From positions 434,001-498,000 of the forward strand of contig NZ_JAGSYD010000003.1 in the NCBI RefSeq assembly GCF_025685575.1: DNA of 64,000 nt, given 5' to 3'. The stretch comes from Granulicella cerasi. GTDB lineage: Bacteria; Acidobacteriota; Terriglobia; Terriglobales; Acidobacteriaceae. The number at the start of each line of letters is the position of its first letter. Positions within the stretch are counted from its first letter, which is position 1. The notes beneath the pieces were generated by a model, which was not told the DNA's origin, did no database searches, and saw only the letters and a list, made by a program, of their open reading frames with translations. Below are positions 50,513 to 60,700 of the stretch, piece after piece. Both the position numbers and the translations under genes were made by a program.

Positions 50513-51961
50513 CTACGCCAGCGCGTTGCGGCGGATGACTTCCTTGTAGAAATCCGCACTGAGCTTCGGCGTGCGCTTCTGAGTCTTGAAGTCCACGTAG
50601 ATGATGCCGAAGCGCTTGGCGTATCCGTCGGCCCACTCGAAGTTGTCGAGCAAGCTCCAGAGGAAGTAGCCCTTCACCGGCACGCCTTCTGCGACCGCGC
50701 GCTGCAGGTGGCCAAGGTAGTTGCGCAGATACATGACGCGGTCCATGTCGTAGACGTGGCCATCGCCGTTCACCGTATCGGCCGACGAGGCTCCGTTCTC
50801 TGTGATGAACAACGCCTTCGGCTTCCAGAGATCGTTCACTAGCTTCGGCACCCAGTAGAGAGCTTCTGGGCCGATGTTCAGCCACGGGCTAAGCATGTGT
50901 GGGTATGACTTCGGCATCGGCACATGGGCGTAGCCGAGTTCATTGTCGGCAGCGCGCACGTACGAAGCCGTGTAGACATTCACACCTACGAAGTCCATCG
51001 GCGTGCTGATCGCCCTAAGGTCTTCCGCCGTGAACTGCGGTGCGTCTGCGCCAAGCTTCTGCAGGTAGTGGTCGGTGTAGTTGCCGTCAAGGATCACCCC
51101 GAGGTACATCGTGTTGTCCTCGCGCATCGCCTTGCGCGCGGCCTCGATGTGTTCAGGCGCTTCGATAGCCGGCGTGATGGATGACACGTTCTCGGCGAGA
51201 CCAACGAGTGTGCCCTTCTGCGCATGCGCGCGAACAGCCTGCACGCCGAGACCGTGGCCGAGCACGACATGATGCGTGAGCTGCGCAAGGTCTTTGCGAC
51301 CGAGCTTCAACCCCGGCGCATGGCGGCCGGACTGGTAGCCAACTTCGACGAAGGTGCGCATTTCGTTCATCGTCATGAAGTGCTTGACGCGGTCAGAGAG
51401 CTTGCCAGCGGTGTAGCCCGCGTACTCGGCAAAAGCCTTGGCGGTATCGCGGTTCTGCCAGCCGCCCTTGTCCTGCAACGTCTGCGGCAGGTCCCAGTGA
51501 TACAGCGTCGCGTAAGGCTCAATGCCAGCGGCAAGCAGCGCGTCCGCGAGCCTGCGATAGAAGTCGATGCCCGCCTGGTTCGGCTGGCCGGTGCCGTTCG
51601 GGAAGATGCGCGGCCACGCGATGGAGAAGCGGCAGGTCTTCAGGCCGAGCTCCTTCATCAGCGCGATGTCTTGCGGAAAGCGATGGTAGAAGTCGTCAGC
51701 GACATCGCCGGTATCGCCGCTGTCCACCTTGCCGGGAGTGTGCGCGAAGGTGTCCCAGATGCTGACGCCGCGGCCGCCCTCTTTCACGGCTCCCTCCACC
51801 TGGTAGGACGCCGTTGCCGAGCCCCAGAGGAAGCCTTCGGGAAAGCTGCGGCCCGCGTGGTTCGCCACGGCTTTCGGGGCTTCTGCTTCGAGCGTGGGCA
51901 CAGTGCTTGCAATCGCAGCGCTGCCCAGCAGCTTGCCCAGATCGCGTCTAGAAATCGCCAT
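50513..51961 (-). CDS. Tat-exported GH1 beta-glucosidase
   Basis: 482 residues. A twin-arginine signal (ISRRDLGKLLGSAAIA) precedes the GH1 barrel (FPEGFLWGSATASYQVEGA). The nucleophile is Glu388 in LFITENGAS; the acid/base is Glu200 in FMTMNEMRTF, where the nearly invariant NEP is NEM (Met201). Other GH1 marks: YHWDLPQTLQ, GYFLWSLLDNFEWADGY. It hydrolyses beta-linked disaccharides such as cellobiose in the periplasm. GAGGAG stands 7 nt before the ATG. It is divergent from the aldose epimerase gene with 97 bp between, a natural functional pair because GH1 releases beta-glucose. Confidence 0.93.
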   Translation of the reverse strand: MAISRRDLGKLLGSAAIASTVPTLEAEAPKAVANHAGRSFPEGFLWGSATASYQVEGAVKEGGRGVSIWDTFAHTPGKVDSGDTGDVADDFYHRFPQDIALMKELGLKTCRFSIAWPRIFPNGTGQPNQAGIDFYRRLADALLAAGIEPYATLYHWDLPQTLQDKGGWQNRDTAKAFAEYAGYTAGKLSDRVKHFMTMNEMRTFVEVGYQSGRHAPGLKLGRKDLAQLTHHVVLGHGLGVQAVRAHAQKGTLVGLAENVSSITPAIEAPEHIEAARKAMREDNTMYLGVILDGNYTDHYLQKLGADAPQFTAEDLRAISTPMDFVGVNVYTASYVRAADNELGYAHVPMPKSYPHMLSPWLNIGPEALYWVPKLVNDLWKPKALFITENGASSADTVNGDGHVYDMDRVMYLRNYLGHLQRAVAEGVPVKGYFLWSLLDNFEWADGYAKRFGIIYVDFKTQKRTPKLSADFYKEVIRRNALA

Positions 51962-52058
51962 TCGTCATCTCCTCTTACTGTTCAACAAAGTAAGCGTACG
52001 CACGCGGACGTGTCACGCGGGTGGTCAGCGGCGGGTACTCTTGTGTACAACCAAGTAC

Positions 52059-53096
52059 ATGCTCACTGAAGTTTCGATCGAGCCCTGGGGTACGTCCCTT
52101 CGCTACAGCAAGCCCGTGCACCGCATCACGCTGCGCAACAGTGCGCTGACCGTGGTGCTGACAGACCTCGGCGCGCGCATCGTCTCCGTGCTTGCGCCCG
52201 ACCGCGACGGCAACATCGCCGACATTGCGCTCGGATACGATACCGCCGAAGCCTACGACCGCGATCCGCTCTTTCTCGGCGCAGTCTGCGGACGCTTCTG
52301 CAACCGCATCGCCGGTGGCAGCTTCGAGCTCGATGGCGAACGCTTTCAGATTCCGCAGAACAATGGACCGAACGCGCTGCACGGAGGTCCCGAGGGCTTC
52401 GATAAACAGGTGTGGAACGCGAAGGCGATCGAGGGCGGCGTAGAGCTTTCGCTGATTTCGCCCGATGGCGATCAGGGCTTCCCCGGGCAGATGGAGGTAC
52501 GCGTCACCTATCGGCTCTCCGGCAGTTCGTTGAAGCTGAACTACCACGCGACCAGCTCCGAGCCGACCGTGGTGAACCTGACCAACCATGTCTACTTCAA
52601 CCTCACCGGCGACATGACGCGCAACATCCTGGGGCATGAGGTGCAGATTCACGCGAGCCGCTGCACGCCGGTGGATGCCACGATGATTCCGACCGGCGAG
52701 ATCGCTTCCGTCGAAGGCACACCGCTCGACTTCCGCATGCCGCGCCTCATCGGCGATCGCATCGACGATGGCTTCGAACAGATACAACTCGCGCGCGGCT
52801 ATGACCATAACTTCGTGCTCGACGGCGCACCCGTCGCAGCGATTGCGTACGAGCCGAGCACCGGACGCACGGTGGAAGTCTCGACGACCCAGTCGGGCGT
52901 GCAGTTCTACAGCGGCAACTACCTTGACCCGGCGGTACTGGGCAAAGGCGGCGTTCCGTGTGCGCGACGCACAGGCTTCTGCCTGGAGACACAGCACTTC
53001 CCGGACTCGCCGAATCATCCGCACTTCCCCACCACCACGTTGCTGCCGGGTGACAGCTTCGTCTCTGCGACGAGCTTCACCTTCGGCACGCGCTAA
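52059..53096 (+). CDS. galM: Aldose 1-epimerase (mutarotase)
   Basis: 345 residues. Interconverts alpha and beta anomers of free hexoses or pentoses. Family marks: GRFCNRIAGGSFELDG, NGPNALHGGPEGFD (first His), NLTNHVYFNLTGD (second His), and the catalytic Glu in CLETQHFPDSPNHPHFPT. Start at 52059 (MLTEVSIEPWG) is set by alignment; in-frame codons continue upstream into the divergent GH1 gene. The ATG overlaps a TGTAC-N6-GTACA dyad that could be an operator. Its stop overlaps the stop of the convergent xylanase gene by 4 bp. Confidence 0.9.
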   Translation: MLTEVSIEPWGTSLRYSKPVHRITLRNSALTVVLTDLGARIVSVLAPDRDGNIADIALGYDTAEAYDRDPLFLGAVCGRFCNRIAGGSFELDGERFQIPQNNGPNALHGGPEGFDKQVWNAKAIEGGVELSLISPDGDQGFPGQMEVRVTYRLSGSSLKLNYHATSSEPTVVNLTNHVYFNLTGDMTRNILGHEVQIHASRCTPVDATMIPTGEIASVEGTPLDFRMPRLIGDRIDDGFEQIQLARGYDHNFVLDGAPVAAIAYEPSTGRTVEVSTTQSGVQFYSGNYLDPAVLGKGGVPCARRTGFCLETQHFPDSPNHPHFPTTTLLPGDSFVSATSFTFGTR

Positions 53097-54226
53097 CGCT
53101 TGTACTTCGGCGCGCTGCGGAAGGCTTCGGCCACCGCACGCGTCGCGAGCTTCGCGTTGCCCTCCGAGTCAAAAAGCAGCGGACGAATCGACTTGCCCTT
53201 CGACGCACCGACACCTGCCTCTGCGCCGATCTCACGCACCGCGTCGAAGACTCCCCACGCGATCACGGTGTTCACGCAACCGGTGCTCAACACCGTGTCG
53301 AGATAATTGCTGTACGCCTCGGCCACTTGCACATCGCGGGAGTGCAGGTCGGAAGCGGCGACCTTCGTGTCATCGACGTCCAGCTCTGTCACCCAGCACT
53401 CCAGGCCCATGTGGTGTAGTTCGTGCAGCAGATCGGTTACGCCGTTGCCGAAGTGCTCGTTGGTGCCCGCGCGCAGATGCGACTGCAACCCTACAGCTCC
53501 AACAGGCACACCGCTCTTCTTCAGGCTGCGCATCAGGTCGAGCACATCGCCACGACGTGCTTCGTCAGAGTGGTTCTCATACTCCATGCCGTAGTCGTTG
53601 TACGCCAGCACGGCCTTCGGATCGGCGTCATGCGCGGCCCCGAAAGCGATCTCGAAGTACTCCTGCCCGAGCATCTGGTACCAGAACGAATTGCGGTAAT
53701 TGTGCGTGAGATTGTCCTGCGGCTGGAAGGCTTCGTTCACCACATCCCACGAATCCACCCGGCCTTTGTAGCGCTTCACTACGGTCGTGATGTGGTCGAT
53801 CAGCACCTTACGCGCGGAGGCCTTGTCGGTTGCGACGCGCTGCACCCAAGGTGGCAGCGCGCGGTGCCACACGAAGGTGTGTCCGTGCACGCGGATCCTG
53901 TTCTTCAGCGCGAAGTCGACGATCTCGTCCGAAGGGCCGAAGTTGTAATCGTCCGGCTGCGTGTGGATGCCTTCCCACTTCATGGTGTTTTCAGGCGTCA
54001 CAATGCTGCACTCGCGTGCGAGGATGTCGCGATATTTCGCGGTGTCTTCGAGCCGGTGTACGTTCACGGCCATGCCGAACGCAATTCCCTTCGCAGCCGC
54101 GATTTCGCGCAAGGGAGCAAGCGGCGCCTCGTCTTTGCCACGCATCGCGAACGACGGACGCGCGGCCAGCGCGATGCTGCCTGCAGCGAGTTGGCCCAAG
54201 ATGGTACGGCGTGAAACAAGACCCAC
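53093..54226 (-). CDS. Tat-exported GH10 endo-1,4-beta-xylanase
   Basis: 377 residues from a GTG at 54226 that is preceded by GAGGAG 8 nt upstream. A twin-arginine signal (VSRRTILGQLAAGSIALAA) directs export. The GH10 barrel shows acid/base Glu165 in DVVNEAF, nucleophile Glu281 in VTELDV, substrate residues in HGHTFVWH and VTPENTMKW, and late WGVFDA. It cuts xylan backbones. Its promoter region contains the LacI-type palindromes and is shared with the divergent lacI gene, so xylan-derived sugars likely induce it. Confidence 0.94.
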   Translation of the reverse strand: MGLVSRRTILGQLAAGSIALAARPSFAMRGKDEAPLAPLREIAAAKGIAFGMAVNVHRLEDTAKYRDILARECSIVTPENTMKWEGIHTQPDDYNFGPSDEIVDFALKNRIRVHGHTFVWHRALPPWVQRVATDKASARKVLIDHITTVVKRYKGRVDSWDVVNEAFQPQDNLTHNYRNSFWYQMLGQEYFEIAFGAAHDADPKAVLAYNDYGMEYENHSDEARRGDVLDLMRSLKKSGVPVGAVGLQSHLRAGTNEHFGNGVTDLLHELHHMGLECWVTELDVDDTKVAASDLHSRDVQVAEAYSNYLDTVLSTGCVNTVIAWGVFDAVREIGAEAGVGASKGKSIRPLLFDSEGNAKLATRAVAEAFRSAPKYKR

Positions 54227-54284
54227 GGTTCGATCTCCTCGAGGCGATTCCTCGTTTGCCCTAGCAGCGTACACCGCCCAGGCA

Positions 54285-54316
54285 AGCTTCGGGAAGCTCC
54301 GCTAAAAGGTTTTAGC
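54285..54316. promoter_or_regulatory. Tandem palindromic operators between xylanase and lacI
   Basis: AGCTTC-GG-GAAGCT (54285-54298) and GCTAAAA-GG-TTTTAGC (54301-54316) lie two bases apart, both with a GG centre. The second is 16 bp, matches the size of LacI-family operators, and sits 34 bp before the lacI ATG and 75 bp before the xylanase GTG. A related site occurs at 55523. Confidence 0.6.
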
Positions 54317-54349
54317 CGCGGGCATTCAAAATGCTATAGGGACAGGAGT

Positions 54350-55456
54350 ATGCTGGACAGCATTGTGCCCCGCAAGCCCGAGCCCAAACCGAGCGGCCCT
54401 GCGCCCGCTGACGGAAAACGCGTCAGCCTGAAAGTGCTGGGCGAATATCTCGGGCTTTCACCCGCGACCATTTCGCTGGTACTGAACAACTCTCCGGTCG
54501 CACAGTCCATTCCGCCAGCAACGCGTCAGCGCGTACTCGCCGCGGCGGAGAAATTCAACTACCGCCCGAACCCGCTGGCACGCTCGCTGCGCATGAATCG
54601 CACGCACACCGTCGGCATCATTGCACCAGAGCACTCGGAAGGCTACTTCACCGGGCTGATGATGGCGATCGAAAGCTATCTCATCCAAGCGGGCTATCTA
54701 TACTTCACGGTCTCGCATCTCGGCCGGAAAGAACTGCTCAGCGAGTACACGCGCATGTTGGTCAACCGTCAGGTGGACGGCGTGCTGCTCATCAACACGC
54801 GTCTGCCCGAAGCGTTGCCGATCCCGACCGTCGCGATATCCTCGCACTCGTTGCACAAGAACGTCATCGATGTCCTGCTCGATCACGACGCTGCGGCGCA
54901 GGAGACGATGCAGCATCTCTACGATCTTGGTCACAGGCGCATCGCCTTCATGCGCGGCCAGCCGGAAGCGCTCGATTCGCAGTACCGCTGGGAAGCGACA
55001 CTGCGCGCGGCCAAAGCGCTCGGGCTCACCGTCGACGAGTCGCTCTGCATCGCGATCGCGCACAACTCCTGGTCGCCGGACCTCGGCTACGAACCGGTGT
55101 TGAACCTGCTCGATCGCACGCGCGACTTCACCGCGCTCGTCTGCTTCAACGATCTCGCAGCCATCGGAGCCTTCCGTGCTGTCGCTGATCGCGGCCTAAG
55201 CTGCCCACAAGACCTTTCCATCATCGGCTTCGACGACATCGCGGCTGCGGGCTATTCGATCCCGCGCCTGAGCACGGTGCGCCAGCCTTTGCAGCAGATG
55301 GGCGAAGCCGCCGCGCGCGTGCTGATCGAAGCCATCGAGAGCAAACCGCATGAGCAGGAACTCTGCTTCGCGCCGGAACTGATCGAGCGCGATTCGACAG
55401 CGGCACGCTCAACGCCGCTCCGCAAAGTTTCCGCGAAAAAGTCCGCTCGAAGCTAA
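54350..55456 (+). CDS. LacI-family transcriptional regulator
   Basis: 368 residues. The N-terminal helix-turn-helix (about 24-45; [20 protein letters not shown]) and hinge helix ([10 protein letters not shown]) are followed by a periplasmic-binding-like sensor domain ([58 protein letters not shown]). It normally represses sugar-use genes until its ligand binds. A 16-bp palindrome overlaps its own promoter (a TATAGG box at 54335-54340), suggesting autoregulation and control of the divergent xylanase. A second operator copy precedes the lipoprotein gene. The first ~20 residues are a Pro-rich extension ahead of the HTH. Confidence 0.92.
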   Translation: MLDSIVPRKPEPKPSGPAPADGKRVSLKVLGEYLGLSPATISLVLNNSPVAQSIPPATRQRVLAAAEKFNYRPNPLARSLRMNRTHTVGIIAPEHSEGYFTGLMMAIESYLIQAGYLYFTVSHLGRKELLSEYTRMLVNRQVDGVLLINTRLPEALPIPTVAISSHSLHKNVIDVLLDHDAAAQETMQHLYDLGHRRIAFMRGQPEALDSQYRWEATLRAAKALGLTVDESLCIAIAHNSWSPDLGYEPVLNLLDRTRDFTALVCFNDLAAIGAFRAVADRGLSCPQDLSIIGFDDIAAAGYSIPRLSTVRQPLQQMGEAAARVLIEAIESKPHEQELCFAPELIERDSTAARSTPLRKVSAKKSARS

Positions 55457-55522
55457 ACGCGACATCTCTTTGGGCGACTGATCGCGTTGACAAAATCGAC
55501 GCATTTCACACATTTTTCCTTT

Positions 55523-55568
55523 ACTAAAAGCATTTAGCTTTACAACCGTGTTTTGCGGTGGCTATATT
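55523..55568 (+). promoter_or_regulatory. LacI-type operator abutting a promoter, upstream of the lipoprotein gene
   Basis: ACTAAAAGCATTTAGC (55523-55538) matches the palindrome at 54301 in 13 of 16 bases. Directly next to it are TTTACA (55539-55544), an 18-nt spacer and TATATT (55563-55568), a good sigma-70-like promoter. A second -35-like TTGACA is at 55487-55492. Binding next to the -35 box would control the downstream lipoprotein gene. Confidence 0.6.
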
Positions 55569-55660
55569 GCGTGAGTTTGAAGAATCAGCAGAGGTTCCTC
55601 CGTGAGCAATCCACGGCGGTGTGCGCTATGGCGTTCTCTGCACTTTTTCTGGAGACCACG

Positions 55661-57703
55661 ATGAACCGCTTCCGCACCTACTCTCTCCTGAGCTCCTCGC
55701 TCGCGGCCCTGATGCTTTCGGGCTGCGGCATGGGCACGAGCAACCTGCTCTCCAACACGCAGGCCACCACTACGACCGCGAAGCTGCAGGGCAAGATCTT
55801 CGGCGGACAGCAGCCGGTCTTCAACGCCAGCATCGTCATGATGCAGGCGGGCAACACCGGATACGGCACAGGCGCGACCAGCATCATGAACTCCGGCGCC
55901 ACCGTGTACAGCGCTGCGGATGGAAGTTTCAATCTGACCGGCAAGTACACCTGCCCCACCACCGGCAGCAATCAGGTCTACCTCGTGGCCACCGGCGGCG
56001 ACCCCACAGGCCAGGCGAGCACGTCGATCAACAACACGGCGTCCGTCATGGTGGCTGCGCTCGGTCCGTGCTCGGTTCTCAATGCCAACACGGTGATCCA
56101 GGTGAACGAAGTAACGACCGTGGGCGCAGCGTTCGCGCTCGGCCAGTTCGTTGGAAACTTCGGCGCAGCGGGCGTGCAGATCGGTGCACCGACGTCGAAC
56201 CAGGTCGGCCTCACCAATGCCTTTGCCACCGCGCACAACCTCGTGAATACGTCGACCGGCAACGCTGCTCCGCAGACCGCAGATACCGGCACCAACTTCT
56301 TCATGACGGCGATCGACCAGCGCAAGCTCTATACGATGGCGAACATTCTCGCTTCGTGCGTGAACCAGACTTCGGCGGCTGCGTCGAACTGCACGACGCT
56401 CTTCTCGGGCGTCGCGCCGACGTATGCGCCGAGCTACTTCCCGAACAACACGCAAACCGCTGCGACCTTGCCCACCGATACCTTCCAGGCAGCGGCATAC
56501 ATGTCGTTGAACTCCACGAGCACGAATGCCACGGCATCGAGCACCAACCTGGGCAACCTCTTCAACCTGCAGTCCGCCTTCATGCCCTACAGCTACTCGC
56601 TGTCGGTGGCTCCGGTGGACTGGACGCTCGCACTCAACTATTCAGGCAACGGCATCAACTATCTCTCGAGCGCAGCCGTCGACGGTAACGGTGATGTCTG
56701 GTTCTCGAACGCCAACGCCACGGGCGGCGTGGTTGTGATCAACGGCGGCACCGGCGTTGCGGGCGGCACGGCCGGCGTTACCGGCGGCGTGATCGGCTTC
56801 TACTCCACGGGAAGCTACAACGGCACGACCGTCACTGCGAATGGCACGCGCCAGGTCGCCATCGACCAGAACAATAAAGCGTGGTTCCCCAACTACACAG
56901 CAGGAAGCGACGGCCGCTTCTACCTGCTGCGCGCGGTCGCAGGCGCGGGGGTTGACGCTACGCTGCAGATCCCCGCAGGCCCGACACTGCCCTATGCCGT
57001 CGCCGTGGACGCCGCGAATACGGTCTTCGCCACCACTGCATCCACGCAGATCGTGAGCGCTTCCGCCACAGCGGCTACGGGCACCTCGGCCACCTCCACC
57101 AGTGGCCTCGAGTCCGGAGGTGCGGCGTCTATTGCGATCACGCCGAGCAATGTAGGTTATGCGCCGACCAACGGCAGCACATCGGTGAAGTACTTCTCCA
57201 CTACCGGGCTGACGAGCACCGGCACGGCGACCACGACGGGCTTCGCCAACTACGGATCGGCAGTGGATGGCAATGGCTATGTGTGGATCGCCAATCATGC
57301 GACCTCAAACCCTGCTCTGGGCTACCTCAACGGCAGCGCGCTCACCAGCGCTTCCACCAGCAGCTGCATGAACAACCCGACGATGCTCGCCATCGACGGC
57401 AACAACAATGTGTGGGTGACGAACGGGACCCAGACGACCACTACGGCCAATGGCTCGGCCGTGACGATCGGCACAGTTTGCGAGTTCAGCAATAACGGCA
57501 CGCTGATTTCAAGCGCCGTAGGCTATGGCTCGCACAACATCGGCTCGGGACGCGGCATTGCGATCGACCAGTCAGGCAACGTCTGGGTGACCAGCTACGC
57601 GACCGCAAGCTCGTTCGTGACGCAGATCATCGGAGCCGCAGCTCCTGCCGTGGCACCGCTCGCGGTGGCGGTGAAGAACAACACCTTCGGCCGACGTCCC
57701 TAG
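55661..57703 (+). CDS. Surface lipoprotein with NHL/SGL-like propeller
   Basis: 680 residues. Signal peptide with a clear lipobox (LMLSGC, Cys22). Residues about 40-130 look like a carboxypeptidase-regulatory or Ig-like sandwich (KLQGKIFGGQQPVFNASIVM). The second half has propeller-type repeats: SAAVDGNGDVWFSNANATGG, VAIDQNNKAWFPN, SAVDGNGYVWIANH, LAIDGNNNVWVTNG, IAIDQSGNVWVTSY. GGAG lies 6 nt before the ATG. Very rich in Thr, Ser, Asn and Ala. It sits under a LacI-type operator, is closed by a terminator, and precedes an NHL protein and a TonB receptor, so a glycan-binding surface role is plausible. Confidence 0.78.
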   Translation: MNRFRTYSLLSSSLAALMLSGCGMGTSNLLSNTQATTTTAKLQGKIFGGQQPVFNASIVMMQAGNTGYGTGATSIMNSGATVYSAADGSFNLTGKYTCPTTGSNQVYLVATGGDPTGQASTSINNTASVMVAALGPCSVLNANTVIQVNEVTTVGAAFALGQFVGNFGAAGVQIGAPTSNQVGLTNAFATAHNLVNTSTGNAAPQTADTGTNFFMTAIDQRKLYTMANILASCVNQTSAAASNCTTLFSGVAPTYAPSYFPNNTQTAATLPTDTFQAAAYMSLNSTSTNATASSTNLGNLFNLQSAFMPYSYSLSVAPVDWTLALNYSGNGINYLSSAAVDGNGDVWFSNANATGGVVVINGGTGVAGGTAGVTGGVIGFYSTGSYNGTTVTANGTRQVAIDQNNKAWFPNYTAGSDGRFYLLRAVAGAGVDATLQIPAGPTLPYAVAVDAANTVFATTASTQIVSASATAATGTSATSTSGLESGGAASIAITPSNVGYAPTNGSTSVKYFSTTGLTSTGTATTTGFANYGSAVDGNGYVWIANHATSNPALGYLNGSALTSASTSSCMNNPTMLAIDGNNNVWVTNGTQTTTTANGSAVTIGTVCEFSNNGTLISSAVGYGSHNIGSGRGIAIDQSGNVWVTSYATASSFVTQIIGAAAPAVAPLAVAVKNNTFGRRP

Positions 57704-57715
57704 CGCACAGATCAG

Positions 57716-57749
57716 TGCGCCGCTGCCTTGAAAGCAGCGGCGCATTTTT
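57716..57749 (+). terminator. Terminator after the lipoprotein gene
   Basis: A perfect 11-bp stem TGCGCCGCTGC / GCAGCGGCGCA (57716-57726, 57734-57744) with a 7-nt loop and a TTTTT tail. It reduces read-through into the NHL protein gene 47 bp downstream. Confidence 0.88.
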
Positions 57750-57795
57750 ACGGCTCAGATTCAGCAGTATTTGTAATTCTGGAGAGGCTCGCAAC

Positions 57796-60700
57796 ATGCG
57801 ATTGCTACAAAAATTCCTTCTCGGCACATCTGCCATCGCCGCACTTTTCACCGCGTCCGCAACGCAGGCCGCGGTTCCTGCGGTGGTGATGAGCAACCAT
57901 CAAACGCTGTACTCGTCGTTGACCAATGGCACCGAGCGCGTGTCGGCAAACGCACGCGGCGATGTGTTCTTCCATGACTCCGCCGGCCATCAGCTTCTCG
58001 AGCTGCCTGCTGGTTCCACGACACCGGTCGTGATCATCAAGAACACCAACACGACGACCTCCACCAGCGGTCCGAGCTCGGTCGACATCGACACTCTCGG
58101 CAACCTGTACTTCAACAACACCTACGGCGGTCGCGTCATCAAGGTGCCGTTTGCCAATGGTACGTACGCGACGAACATCGATGCTACCGACGCCACGCTG
58201 AAGGCGAACACCTGCACCGTGGGCGCGACGGCTCCGTGCGTGCTGCAGACGCTAGGTGTGCTGACCGGCTACTACGCGCAGACCTCGGACACCGCACAGG
58301 ACGGCGCGCAGGATGGCACCGGCAACTTCTACTTCGTCGATGTGAACGATAACGTCTCCGCAGGCAAGTACAACCGCATCGTAAAGCTGACGCCGAGCGG
58401 CACGGTGACGGTGTTGATCGACAGCCTCACCACCGCCTCGAACGCGCAGCTCGCGTCGGACGCGGCAGGCAATCTCTGGTATGCGAATGGCGTCGGCCTC
58501 TACTATGCGGCTGCAGGTGCGTCGGCGTTCACGCAGGTGAACACGACGACCGTGTCGAAGCCGACGGGCGTGACCTTCGACAAGGCCGGGAACCTCATCG
58601 TCACCGATACCGGCAACAACCGCATCGTCGTGCTGCCTTATGAGAACGGCGCAGTGAACGCCGCCGATCAATATCTGCTCGCACCCTACTACTCGGCGAA
58701 CTCGGTGGGCATTGATGCAAGCGGCACGATCTACTACAGCGGAGCTTCAGGTGGAGCTTCCTCCATCTCGCAACTGCATAGCTCGACCTACAACGCTGCG
58801 GCCCTTGCGGTGAACTCCACGACAACCTCCGCGCTGGTGTATGCCGCCTTCAACAGCAGCATCACCTTCCAGACGATCTACCAGAAGACCGTCGGCGCGA
58901 ACATGATCGCGTCGGTGAACACCTGCGTGCTCGGAACGACCTACACCGCAGGCAAGAGCTGCGCGCTGAACGTGCAGGTGAAGCCGGTGCGCGTCGGCCC
59001 CACGACCGCACTCGTCGGTGTGACGGACGCGAGCGGTGTTGTGCAAGGCCAGTTCGCCTTCACCATCACCGGCACGGGCTCCGCAGTGAACATCGATCCC
59101 GGCACGCAGTCGACGATCACTTCCACGCTGGGCACGCCTTCCGGCGTTGCCGTTGACCGCCTCGGCACCACGTATGTGGTCGACACCGCGAACAACACGG
59201 TGCTCGCCTACGCCAGCGGATCGACGACCTCGACCGCATATGGCACGGGCCTCAACAAGCCGACCAGCGTCTCTGTCGACGCGAATGGCGACCTCTTCAT
59301 CGCCGATAGCGGCAACAACCGCGTCGTGGAGATTCCTTCGATCGGTGCGGCTCTGCAGTCTACTGCGCAGGTCGTCGTGGCCAGCGGTTTGACGCAGCCG
59401 ATCGCGGTGACCTCGGGCTTGCTCGATTCCCTCTTCATCGCGCAGGGTGGATCGCTCGATCAGTACGCCGTGCGTTCGATTCCCGCAACGAAGACCAGCA
59501 CGCTCTCCACCGCTTACGCGCAGCCGCTGGCGTTGGCTACGGATCCCACCGGCAACCTCTATCTCGCCGACGGTGCAACAGGCACCGTCGTGGAACTCAC
59601 CGCTCCTGGCTTCAGGACCGCGACCAACATTGCAACGGGGCTCACAACTCCTTCAGGACTTTCGACCGATGCGGCTGGCGATCTTTTCGTCGTCGATGCT
59701 GGCACGGCGAAGGCCATCGTGATCCCAAACACCAACGGCACGCTGAGCTACGCCAATGCAGCTTCGGTAGGCTCTTTCGCTTCGCCTTACGGCATCGCGG
59801 CAGACTATAACGGCAATCTCTACGTCAGCGACACCGGCGCGAAGTCTCTCTTCAAGGTGGTGCGCACGGCCGGCGCGATCAACTTCGGCGCAGTGAACCA
59901 GAACACGACCAGCGCCACGCAGACCGCGACGATTCTGTCCTCGGGCAATACGTCGCTGACGCTCGGCTCGCCGCTCTACACCGCGACGGGCGACACCGCA
60001 CGCTTCAACATCCTCGCCAGCAGCACCTGCTCGGCAGGCGCATCGCTCGCGGCGGGCGCGACCTGCACGCTCGCTTCGACCTACACCCCGACGGCGAAGA
60101 CCACCAACACTGCAACCTACGCGCTAAGCGCCGCTCCGACGGTGGCTCCTGGCTCGTTCTCGCTGGTGCTCACCGGCACGGGCACCTTCCTGGCACCGAC
60201 AACGCTTGCTGTAACGGTCTCGCCCTCAACGCTGACCTATGCACAGGCTGCGACCCTGACCGCGACGCTGACGCCTTCGCAGTTCAACGTGGCTGCAGCA
60301 ACGGGTACGGTGACCTTCTACATCAACGGCGTTGCGCAGAAGCCGGTGACGCTCACCAATAACGTAGCAACGCTGCAGACCACAGCTCTGCTCGGCGGCA
60401 CGAACACGGTCTACGCCGTGTACTCCGGCGACATCAACTACGCCACCAGCACCGCGACTACCGTGAACGTGGGCGTAGCGACGGCGAGCACCTCGACGAC
60501 GCTGACGATCACCGCACCCTACGCGAACCCCACCAGCGCTCCCGTAGGCAACGCCGTGACGCTTGCCGCAACGGTGACGCCGAGCGTTGCAGGATCGCTT
60601 GCAGGCTCGAGCATCAACTTCGTCAGTGGCACGACAACCGTCGCCTCGGCTGCACTCACTGCGAACACCAACGGTACGTACTCGGCCACGGTGACCACGA

